This document shows positions 1-11,100 of a stretch of 64,000 bases of DNA, piece by piece. Position 1 is the stretch's first letter. Each line of letters opens with the position of its first letter. A model generated the notes under the pieces. It searched no databases and had not been told where the DNA came from. It saw only the letters and a program-made list of their open reading frames with translations. The stretch is from Gymnothorax reevesii. Taxonomy: Eukaryota; Chordata; Actinopteri; Anguilliformes; Muraenidae. The position numbers and the translations under genes are program-made. Location of the stretch: positions 51,563,620 to 51,627,619 of the forward strand of contig CM056583.1 of assembly GCA_029721435.1 (NCBI GenBank). The letters run 5' to 3'.

Positions 1-2230
1 TGCACCCAAAGCATAGGCTGCATCCTTTGAAGGCTACATTTTTAGGTGTCGTAACGTACTTCCATCCACAAAACTAGCATTTTGGGTTAGTAATAAGATT
101 AAATTTAGGATTAGGGTTAGTTTGGGGTCAGTTTTTGGATTAGAGGTTAGAGTTAAGTTTAGGTTTCGGTAAACCAGAGATGATTCACTGATAGGCTCCC
201 CCTCCATCGTGGAAATGCGAGGACGTGGGGACATGGATGAGTCCCCACCGCCTCGATCGGAGCTGCATGAGGGTAATTTTTAAAATACAGTCTGCAGAGA
301 TCACTCTTTATTGTACTTTTATTAGTATTACTCCATGACTTTTTATTGGGTGCCACACAAAACGAGCAGCCACTTGTCACTTTCCCTGAGGAGATCTCTG
401 TGCTGAAAGATCCTCTCACTTTGGACAAAAGCTTATTCCTCTAACAATAGAAGATCTGCCATTGTCAAAATGTGATCACGGTCGAAGTGTCTGTAAGCAT
501 CTATATACTGAGCAAACTTATTTTCCAGTCTGCCTTTAATTAGGCTAACTTGTGTTTCATTTGTTGTTTAGTATATATCTGACTGGATAAGCATCTGACA
601 TACCACACTGCATATCTGCCAAGCTGTGCATTGCGCTTAATCAAATTGATTGTAATTGTTAGCCGTCTGGCCTGACAAGCAGGTTGTCTCAAAATATGAA
701 TTTAATAAATTTCTCAACACAGGTGTCAAATTTATTTATTTATTTATTTATTCATTCATTCATTCATTTAGCCAATTTATTGATTTAGACTATTTATTAA
801 TTTTACTGATAAGAGCAACAACAACATGATGTCTGCATCGCTGCATATGGTTTAGTACTCATTTTGACAGCTGCACTTGTTCCTGCATGTTGTTCACTGG
901 TTTCAAATTTGCATACACCTGGTCAGACCTGGCATGAGATTTTTTGCGGACCGTTCGCTCACGTTCAGATTGATAAATGCCGATTCATGCGGCAGTTTTG
1001 GCGTGCACCCATTTTTTTGATGTACGCACATTTGATAAACGAGGGCCAATAGGCGCATCTCAAAGCATAGGCTGCGCCCTTTGAAGGCTGCATATTTTGG
1101 GGTCGTTGCTTAATTTCATCGGCAAATTTACGTAACGTCATTTAACTTCCATTAAACAGCTTTGGTTAATGAGTTGTCACTAGTTTCTCTAACTTTAACC
1201 TTAACTCTAACCCTTAACCCAAAACCTAACCCTAAATTTAACCTTATCCTTGATTCTAAATCTTAGGGTGCGTTCGAGCGCGTCTGCAAGTAACCCGGCT
1301 GCGCGAGATTCCCGCAAAATTACGCGAGAATCTTGCCGAAGTTGCGCGATAAGCCTTCAAAACCCTGCGATAGCTGCAAGAAACTGTCTTCAGTTGCCAA
1401 TTACAATAATTGGAAAAGACGTCAATAAAGGAAAATTATTGAGATCTAGCCAGGACTAAAAGGGACGTGTCTTCGCCCCCCTGTAGCGCCGCCATTGCTA
1501 CTAAGCACTTACACACCTCATACTACTAATCAATCTCTTTAGCCAAGACTCTTGGGGTTGATTAGTGGTGTCAGGTGTGTAAGTGCTGGGTTGGAATGAA
1601 CCCACGCTGCACCCACACCGGCCCTTGCAGGATAATATTGAATAGCCCTGCTGTATACTGTGGGGTGCAAAAATTTGGGCACCCCTGTTTTAAATGTCTG
1701 TTACGATTAATCTCCAAGTGATTGAAAGCAAACCTGCCAGTGTGTGCTTCTTGATTTTGTTATAGCTTAAGCAGACTAAGGAACACATTATACCTTACCT
1801 TGTCTTAATACCATTTCTGTGATGATACATATTGGGTTGGCCTATATGTAATGGGTAGCGACAGATACAGGTATCTTGTAAATTAAACCAACTGCTAATT
1901 TTGCAGACTTGCCATTCTAATTTACATAGATTAGACAGTGGGGTGAAATAACTTACAGTCCAAAGGCTGCGTTTGCCGTTTATCACAGACATATTTAAGA
2001 TGTTGCCCAACCTTGTAATTTCATCCAAGGCCACTTAATGTCACCTCTTTGTGAGTGAGAATCCCCATCCTTCCCAAGTAATGTGAAATCCAACCATGCA
2101 CACTATAAAGGTACTACTGAACAAAGTGGTGTAATATACAATTGAAGAGAAGCCATATTGTATACTACATGCAGTTTGTTAAATGAAGCGTTGATATAGC
2201 CTTTATTCATTCACCAAACACTTCACTGGC
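1..2230. other. intergenic, decayed repeats, no gene
   Basis: No coding signal. It contains a short direct repeat (1-45 resembling 1068-1110), degenerate TTAGGG-like runs (93-170 and 1190-1247), a (TTTA)n microsatellite near 727-760, a partial copy of the 39,854 MITE (about 1507-1648) and a Tc1-like terminal fragment at about 1660-1790 (GGTGCAAAAATTTGGGCACC). Confidence 0.6.
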
Positions 2231-2239
2231 TGCTCTATA

Positions 2240-3000
2240 CTAATACAGGGCATGGCCTCCCATTGTCCTCGAAACAGCCTCAGTTCATAGTATGGGTTCA
2301 AGGGAATGTTGGGGGCATTTCTTTGAGATTCTGGTCCACGTTGATACTAGTGCATTACATAGTTTCCGATGATTTGTTAGCTGTGAATCTCCCTTTCAAC
2401 CAGATCTCATAGGTGCCCTGTTGGATACAGATTTGTTGACTTAGGAGCCATTGAAGTACACTGAACTCTGCCATTATCATGAAACCATTTTATGATGACG
2501 CTTGCTTTGAGGCATGGTTCATTTTCATACTGGAAGTAGCCATTAGATGTGTGGACTGTTGCCATATGGGGATGCAGATGGTCAGCAGCAAAATTCAGAT
2601 AGGCTGTCACATTTAAACAATGATTGCTTGGTATTAATAGGCCAAAAGTTTGCAAAGAAAACATTTCCCACACCATTCCACCACCACCATCAGCAAGAAC
2701 TCTTAACACTAGTCATGGTGGGCCCATGGATTCATGCTGCTTTCCGAATTCTGACTTATCATGTGTGTGGCATGACAGAAATGGAAATTTGCCAGACTAG
2801 GCTACATTTTTCTAGTCTTCAACTGTCCATTTTTAGCCTGCTTGGCATCTTGGCCAGTTGGGCTTATGCTGTGGTTGGATGCCTTCATGGTGGTCTGTCG
2901 TGCATTCGTAAACTTTTTGCCTTGTCAGCGCTCTTGCGCCTTCAGGTTTTCATGGATCCTTTTCATATTCTATATGCATGTATATGGGATGAAAATCTTG
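2240..3000 (-). pseudogene. Tc1-like transposase relic
   Basis: The best open stretch (2709-2407) reads MVWEMFSLQTFGLL, then NVTAYLNFAADHLHPHM, then GYFQYENEPCLKA. This pattern matches the DDE-domain core of a fish Tc1-type transposase around its second catalytic Asp, which is Glu in the EN of this copy. Recognisable but shifted and stop-containing similarity extends upstream to about 2830 (WTVED) and downstream to about 2240. The protein cannot be functional. Confidence 0.75.
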
Positions 3001-3159
3001 GTCAAGTTTGATTTTGGCCATGTTTGGCCAAGCAGGCGCAGTGGCTTTGCTGCTATTTTTAACGATCCTCTGCCCGTTGCAGCTTGAAATTCCTACTCTA
3101 GGATGGTTGGTCTCAAACCCGATTCAGTCCTCTGCTGCTGCAGCCCATCTCCCTCAGGG

Positions 3160-3595
3160 TCCATCGTGTTGGAATTTGGAAATACTTTTCTGCTCACCAC
3201 AGCTGCGAGTGGTCATCTGATATTTGTCCTTTCAGTTAGAACCAGTCAGGCCATTCTCCTCTGACCTCGCATCATCGAGACATTATCGTCCAAAGAATTG
3301 CCACAAGTAGGTTTTTTGCTTTTTGTACCATTTTATGTGAATTCTTAAAACTGTCATGCATGAAAATCCCAAAAGATCAGCACTTTCCGAAAACACCCAA
3401 ACCAGCCCATCTGGCACCTACAGTCATGCTGAATCACAAATTTTCCTCATTCTGATGTTTGACGTGAACATTAACTGAACCTCTTGACCTGTATGTGCCG
3501 TTATCATATGCATTTCACTGCCACCACCTGATTGGCTGGTTTGATCATTTCAGGTGTACACATGTGACTAATAATGTGCTCAGTAAGTGTCTATT
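3160..3595. repeat. fish DNA-transposon-derived repeat
   Basis: The block running from CCAGTCAGGCCATTCTCC to the GATTGGCTGGTTTGAT region is a pattern I recognise from many teleost intergenic repeats, usually ending in an 'aataaagtggccagtgag'-type terminus that is degraded here. A related block lies at 30,050-30,330. Family assignment is uncertain. Confidence 0.4.
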
Positions 3596-3599
3596 TAGG

Positions 3600-5970
3600 C
3601 CCATATGCAGGTACTTATCCCAAGTTTAAAGTCAATCCTTTACATTTTTCACTATACAATGATTGGTTAACAGTTATATGTAATCTACAATTCAAAAACA
3701 TATATTTAATCACTGATGCAAAAATCCCCAGGTGATCTCGGTAGCTGGGTGATGCTCAGGGAAACCTATTAGCAATTCAAGGTTTGAGGCAAAATCTATT
3801 AACATTCACATATATTTTGTCTTCTAGCTGAAGTACACAAACTACCTAGAGATGTGGTGTTAATCAAGCTATGATGTTACTGCAAGCTAATTTAAGAGGG
3901 TAAATTTAATTTAGCATCAGTCCAAACTTCAGCACATCATGCTATCCCCTCCCCAGGTCTACGACTAAATAAGTTATTAAATTTCCATTTTAAATTCTTT
4001 TTGTTTGTTTGTTTTGGCTGTAGATTGTGAACACAGAATGTGAATTATGTCATTATTTCAGCAGATGCAGAGGAGACAAATCTTTTCAAATGACAAAATG
4101 TACCTGACAAAGCTAATCCTAGTACTTCTCTGTTGCTAACAGTCCATGACAATTTTCTCCTTAGAGGCAAATGGATTTTTTTTTCTTTGTAGTAACATCT
4201 GCATCATCACCAGGGTACCCATTTTCCCATCAAAATAACTTTTAAAAATCTGTGTAGGTCTCCTGCCTGGTTGCATTTTTATCTGCAATTCTCAAAGTAA
4301 ATTTATATTAGACTAGTTTCAGGTATGTCTTGAAGTTGTTTCAGGCTGCCTATAAAGGCGCTCAGCTCCTTCCAGTGGTCGTAAGGAGTAAGTACCAGCA
4401 TTGCTTACAGGTAACACTTCAGGGGGATTGGGGTCAGTTGGCACTGGGCTTAAATGGTAAAGGGGTTTGCAAACCTACCCTTTCCTGAGTCTTACTGACC
4501 GTCTCTAGACTATCTCTCTAGTACTAGCAGGCTACCACTATCCATTATGATAGCTAGCTGGCTAATCAAGTTAAAAAAAAAAATTTGGCACACCTTCACT
4601 CTCCTGTGACTTTGCCTACTTAAATTATTATTGTAATACAAGAGTCAACTGAAAGCAAGATTGAACCTTAAAGACTCTAGTAAAATTTTATGTGGGCCAA
4701 AATAAAATTGAGAAAGAGAAAAAAAATTCAACTAAAAAAATAAAATAAAATTGAGAAATTGAGAAAGAAATATGAGAAGGAGTTTTGGACTCACAAAGAT
4801 AACCTGCCATTTTGCCAACCAGCTCCATCAGAAGATTGGCTATAGGAGGACATGGGTTTGTTCAGCACAATTTTTTTGGCACCTTTATAAACATTCATTA
4901 CCTTCAAAAGCTAGAGACTCAAGTATATTCTACATTTTAGATTTAAAAAAACCATTTATTGAAAACTGTAATTTCTTTCAGACGTGGCCTTGCTGCTGTG
5001 GTGTTATAATTTAACCTGCCTCAGTGCCTGAAGCATTACATTAGCGGGAGTCTTACCTGTTCTGTCATTTTGACAAATGTACTGACTATTCCTATCCATA
5101 AAAAATAAATAAAATGACTTTAGGTCATTATTACAGCCTGTAATGTTTCTTGTACTGTACATATGATTATGGTAATTGCATTTGAATTACATTGTAGGTA
5201 TATTTATGATTAAATATAATGATACTATTTTGAATACATACTGTTGGTGCCAGACTGTTAAGTTATCTTTATATCTTATTTATGGTGGTATGATAAAGAA
5301 ATATAACATTTAGTTTATATTTTACATTTATGTTAATTTCACTGAATCTTTGATTATTGTATTTGAATTGGTGTTGCTTCCTCTGTGCAACACGGATGGT
5401 ATGTGAACCCTCTCACTTCAGACAGGTGACTGCAGAACCTGATCTGCAAGGCCCAATTTAGCTTGGGACTCATTTTCTGGTGCAGGTGAAGCTTATATGC
5501 AAGGTATGTAGCCATATGATTTTTGACCATGATAAGCACTTTTATTGGACTTGGAAAATCAGAAATCAGTGAATTTACAACGTTTTTTTTACCTCCATCT
5601 TGCATGGTAGGAGCAATTGATGCTGGAATCAAGGTACAATCAATCCTCATTTTTGAGATTCAATAAATGTTCCTTCCATCAAACAAACCGTAAAATCAAC
5701 TTTGTTGTTTGATTCAAGAGAAGCACTTGAGCACGTCAATCTGCTGGACTTTAAATCGCTTGTACACGTACGTATATGACCACATAATTAATGCATTTTT
5801 ACTGCTAGTCCATGACTTTGGGGTCAATTTTGCAGACCACAAAAATTGTGAGCCAACTACTCCCATTTATACCTGTTATTAAATGATTTCAATAGAGTAG
5901 CATATCTTATCACTGGGACTTATATATTTTTTAGCTACTGCACGGTATTTTTTTTAACCCAGATTTATAC
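3600..5970. other. AT-rich intergenic DNA
   Basis: I see no gene, RNA or recognisable element. Short frames here are AT-rich and lack family signatures. Confidence 0.5.
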
Positions 5971-5974
5971 CGCT

Positions 5975-6690
5975 TGGAACATTTTGACTTTCCAATGTCA
6001 AAACATCATCAAGCTAGCCAGTCCGGTCGGCCGCAACCACCTGGGTGTAGTTCCTGAAAGCCTGCTTCTCCCCTTTTTTGTGCATTATTCAGCCAATACT
6101 GGGCCTGATTTAATAAGACCTTTAGCACAAGCAAAATCTTTTTGCCCGTGCAAAACCAGAAATCTTGCCACTGATTGGTGCAAGGCAAGTACCCTGGCCA
6201 ATCATGGGCAATGTTATTGGTTTTGCATGGGCGAAAAGACTTTGCACGTGCTAAAGGTCTTAGTAAATCAGGCCCACTGTTGCCATGGCAACTAAAATGG
6301 GTAGGTGTGATAACTTATGTATCACACATGTCCATACTAAATATGAAGGTAATCGGTCAAAAATTACAGCCTGTACAGCATCCAACAAGGAAGTGTCAAC
6401 GTTTTGGCACAAATTTGCGCATTATTCGGCCAAAAGTGCAAGTGAAGTGTAACACATGTCCATAGCAAATATGAAAGTAATCGGTCAAAAATTGCAGCCT
6501 GTATTGCGTCCACAAGGAGATCTCTATGTTTTACAACAAATTTGCGCATTATTCGGCCAATACCGTCGCAATGGCAACCTAAATCGATCGTGTCATCAGT
6601 GAAGTATAATACGTCCATACCAAATATGAAGATAATTGGTCAAAAATTACAGCCTGTACAGCGTCCACAAGGAGGTGTCTACGGACACGT
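5975..6690 (+). repeat. degenerate tandem repeat block (about 130-150-bp units)
   Basis: Three copies of a unit with the core AATATGAAGGTAATCGGTCA and GCATTATTCGGCCAA recur at 6331, 6461 and 6611, with an earlier partial copy at about 6080. One copy is split by the MITE at 6101-6275. Confidence 0.75.
6101..6275. mobile_element. 175-bp MITE, GGGCCTGATTTA inverted repeats
   Basis: Its two halves form an imperfect hairpin of about 55 bp per arm, with termini GGGCCTGATTTAATAAGACC and the inverse. The duplicated ACT lies at 6098-6100 and 6276-6278. The neighbouring tandem unit (6560-6590) supplies an uninterrupted version of the target. Termini and 3-bp duplication suggest a PIF/Harbinger-type origin. 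Confidence 0.8.
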
Positions 6691-6699
6691 AGATGACAA

Positions 6700-7890
6700 G
6701 CATGAATCCATAGTAGCTGCCCGACTGCATCCAGGGGCCACAATGATGGAGGTCTCTTATGTGATGTTTTTGTGACAGCTTCCCGCAGAGGCCTAGCTAT
6801 TCATTGTCTGCCAACCAACCCCTTGTGTCAACCCTGATCTCCCCTACATCAGCTATGGTTGCCGAGAACTTGGAGCCACGGGATGAAGGAACTACTTTCC
6901 TCAGAACTTTATTACATGTGCGGGGTATGATCCATTGACGACTAAGTACGAAGCTGGATTTGAAGACCAGGATTGCTTCCCTCCTTAATAAATGATAAAT
7001 ATCGAGCATATAACGACAGTATATTTCATAATTTACACTCAAACTTAAATATAGGCTTACACAGGACATAGTCTACCAAAAATGTTTTTAAAAAATGAAT
7101 TGAGCAAACTTGGACATTGTATGCACCAAAAGGTACAGACAGAATGTGTATGCTGATGAGTTTTTCTTTCTATTTCATATTCACTTGTTATTACTCTAAA
7201 TGTAGCTGCATGTTATTCATTCAGCCAACACTAAGTTTTTTTAAGCTCCCTTGAGGGGACTTTTTGTTCCTCCTTCTGTTGGTCATTAGTTTTTAAACAC
7301 AGAAACAAAAATATGCCATGCCCAAAAATGGACTTTAAACCTTTCAGAACAAAAGAAAAAATTTCCATGTACAGGTCGACAGGCATGATATTGGGTAGGT
7401 ATTAACACAGGCACAGATTTCCTCTGCATGTATTCTTGACGGACCATGGTTGTTTTGTAAGGTTTTCAAGTTGAAAATCATGTATATAGTAGCAATGCCT
7501 AAATACATCAACCTAAATTCCTATGAGAATGAAAATTCCACCAAGCTGCATATTCTTAAAAAAATGTTCCTATAAATTGTTAGTACTTGACAGAAAGTCC
7601 AATTTAGTATTATGTGACAGTTCTGGCAGTGGTTAATTGATTTCAACTGACAGTAAAATTCCACAGACACAACTTTATTGGCAAATTTGATTAAATTGTG
7701 GGAAACATACATTTTCTGGCCATCTATGACAGTATTTTCTTTGTCATTCTTGCTTGTTATGTGTTGATTTTCAGCACTTTACTGCTGGTGTTGTCTTTTT
7801 GTTCATTTCTTGGCCACACATGGATGTTAATGTAGGCAGACAACCCATTTGGGTGTTCTTATATGGACAGAGCCACGGCAGGAGGTCGGT
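6700..7890. other. intergenic downstream of cryba4
   Basis: No gene or clear element seen between the tandem block and the cryba4 3'UTR. Confidence 0.5.
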
Positions 7891-7908
7891 GAGGTTTAAG
7901 AAAGACAC

Positions 7909-7914
7909 TTTATT
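7909..7914 (-). terminator. cryba4 polyadenylation signal AATAAA
   Basis: Canonical AATAAA on the minus strand, 70 bases after the cryba4 stop codon. It implies a short 3'UTR ending near 7890. Confidence 0.7.
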
Positions 7915-7983
7915 CTGCGCTGAATGGCAGTGGGGCAAGGCAAAGACTGTTCTTCAGGAGAGGCTGGTAGTAAACAGGCAGGG

Positions 7984-8131
7984 TTACTGCTGAATGCGGC
8001 GGATGGACTGAATCTGGGGGGTTTGTGAATGAGAACCAAACTCTTTGAAATGTTTGTACTCTCCACAGTGGCGGTCACACTCCATGATGTACTGATAGCC
8101 ACGGTAGCCCGGGTACTGGTAGCACACAAAC
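7984..8131 (-). CDS. cryba4: cryba4 exon 6 (Greek-key motif 4, stop)
   Basis: The exon is 148 bases ending in TAA at 7984-7986. It encodes [14 protein letters not shown], then [18 protein letters not shown], and ends QSIRRIQQ. Two positions that carry Trp in human CRYBA4 (before VC, and in REWGSH) are Phe here. A polyadenylation signal follows at 7909-7914. Confidence 0.94.
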
Positions 8132-11100
8132 CTACCGGTGAGAAAAAGAGGGAGAGGGGAAGCATAAGCCATGGTAAGAACCAGCCCTTGAGTGGCAAAA
8201 AAAAATATTTTTTCCGTAAAACAGGGTCGAGGGAGGGAAAAGGGCAGAGGAATAATAGATATTAATGCCTACTGTACACTAGAAGACTTGGAAAACACAT
8301 TGAAAAGACATTCATAAGACTAATGTCTGACACGCTCTCACATCTAAAGCTCCCTTCCCACCTTTACAATTTAATACACCGATTCACACCGATGTCAGAT
8401 CTTGGCAAGGTATTGGAAAGTCTTGGGAGTGTCACAGATTTACTCAGAGGAATTCCTGAATAGTCGCAGCCATGTCGTCATTTCATTTTTGTAGTGGTAT
8501 AATTTTCAAAATGTTCAAAAAAATCATGGGGCATTGCGCGCCTGTGAGGTATTGTTACATGTCATAGCGATGTCTTGTAAGTGTCACGATGGCTCTTGAA
8601 CATTCTAATCCAATTGTATTGTGGAAAATGGTTGCGATTGTGGAAGACGTAGTGATGAGGTGCTATGAATGTCCGCAGCATAATACGAACCGACTAGGAC
8701 AAACCTTCGATGAAAAAAGATGAAGTGATGTCAGACGGTGGTTCTTGAACATTTCCATGTCTGTGGCCAAGACTGAATTTTGAGCTCAACAGACAGATGG
8801 ACCGCAACTCATTATTATTTATAGGCCCTGGCCCAGTACATCCGCATGAATCAGCAGAAAATTTGTGAAAGTGGGAACTAGGCATAAAGACACTGTGTCA
8901 TAAAATCATACAGTTCTTACTCATAGACAGCTAGATTTTTCAAAGACTGCATCTTGCAAAGCAAATTAATTGGTCATTGGTGTTGTTGACATTGTTCAGT
9001 TCATTGAACATCACTATTAGCATGAGCTAAGGCAAAAGACTTCCAATAATATTAAACGTATTTGATTTTATCGAGACGTCAAGACTATGTCAGAGTGAGT
9101 TCAATGACAACCTAACACTAAATGATTGAGATGACGTGAGCATGCCCCGACTCCAGCAAAACCTCAATTATTTTATTCTGATATTGGAAATTAGTCAGTG
9201 AAATCGCTTTAAAAGTTCTTTCAAAAAGATGTTATTTTTGTTTTTACTGCATATTGTAATCTGTTTACTTATTTTCAAATATGATCCAAATTACATGAAA
9301 TATATAATAGTACTTGATTTCTGATTTATATTTATTTTGTTAAGGGTATAATCATGTCTGCGCACTAATGTAGTTATAGTACAAACTGGCACATTTGACG
9401 TGAGGGTATTTTTAACACATTTTAGTGCATTGTGATCGTACCAAAATCTAACACTGTGTTCTGTGGTGAGAGTTAGAGAAAGTGAGAAAGAAGGCCAGTC
9501 TTCGGCTGCGTACGGGGGCACTTACGATCCAGACTGGACACGCAGGGAGCCCACTTCATTGTTGCACCACCCCATCGCTTGCAGTGAAGGGTAGTCGTCA
9601 CTGAGCTCCCCCTTTCGGCCCAGGAAATTCTCCCGCTCGTAGATGGTCATGCGGCACTCCCTGTGGTTCTGCAGACGCACGTGCCATGGGTGGTCATTTT
9701 AACAACATAATGAAAGGTAAGCATCCATTCACTGTCTGCTCTCCAAAGACAGGCAAGTATTCACACCGCAAAGTAAGCAGCGTTTCTGCCATAGTGGGCA
9801 AACTCTCAGCTCTTAGCGCCATTTTGATTTTGGTGTTTGTCATGGCAGGGATGAGCAAGCTCATTGAGTCTACTTCTTTTCCATTGATTCCATTGGTTTG
9901 TCCTACAACATTTCTGAATCTTTGTGTTTCCAGTAATATCTGGTCACTCTGATATCATCAATGTCATCAATATCTGATAACATTGACATTTGGATCTATG
10001 GTCTGAGGCTGTTCATGTTGCATCTTGGTCAGGTCTAACACAGCACCACTGGAGATATTAGCCTCAGAGGCCATTAGCGTTCTGTAGCGTCCCTGAAAGG
10101 CATCTCTCAGGAACATTTATGAAATAAGGCCGCTTTCAGTCCCCTGAGAAAAGCACTGTCTGATGTTATGTCACCCATAATGGGTCTCATTCGTGAAACG
10201 TGGGCAGAACAAATTTGTGTGTAAACTGTAAATTTACGTGCAATCTAATACACATGCTGCTGACCACGTGTAGTGCTTTTGTAAATCTAAGAATGCATAT
10301 AAATAATGCTTGTCACTATTGGACTGTACAATTTTAATTCATATTGTGCTCTGTTATGTCCACAATACGCAGATGCCTTTGCAACACGAGATATTGCCTA
10401 AACATGACAAACGATTTAAAATATAAGGCATTTAGTTAAATTAGTTGGCACTTAGCAGGTTTTAAGATCTCAATTAGATTCATGATTGTGAATTATCTAT
10501 GTGAATTGACTAAATAGATTACACATTCTTTCTACATGTTGAATGATGATAATAAAAAATAAAAGTGGAGGGAAGTCGCTGTCTCCGTCAGGTATAATTC
10601 CTGACAGAGGTCTCCCCAATTATGCCAGCGATGCGCTCGTCTGCAGTTGATAGTTCGTCCCATGAATAAAAAAGGTCGCAAGTGACATTCCTGATGAGAC
10701 CTGAACTTCATGGTGCAGAAAAACAGGTTTCATCAGGAATGTCATTTGTGACCTTTTATTATTAATGGGAGGAGTTGTGACTGTGAGCCTCCTCCTCCTG
10801 TGGCTGATGTATTTTTTTGTGTGCGCTTATGCGTCTCTTTACCACCAGTTTCTAACGCTTCACCTCGGACATGGTTCTTTAGACTACAGAGACAACATTA
10901 ACGGCATCTGTCACCTCCCTACAGGCCTTCGCTTTAACTGTCCCTGTCACACTGCTGCTGACAGATGAAAATAAAATGCCCGAATTCATAAAGGGTTATG
11001 ATCACCTCATTATTTTAGTCATGTACAACTACTGTGCGGTGGCTAAAACAGAGAAGTACGTACACGGATAAACTCCTGTGACTAGCGCAATTCAGGTAGA

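Noticed and set aside
1190..1247. True telomere or subtelomere
   Set aside because: The TTAGGG-like runs are short, impure and occur at several internal places in both orientations.
2547..3220. Three overlapping plus-strand frames (154, 81 and 70 codons)
   Set aside because: They are antisense to the Tc1-like transposase relic and carry no domain of their own.
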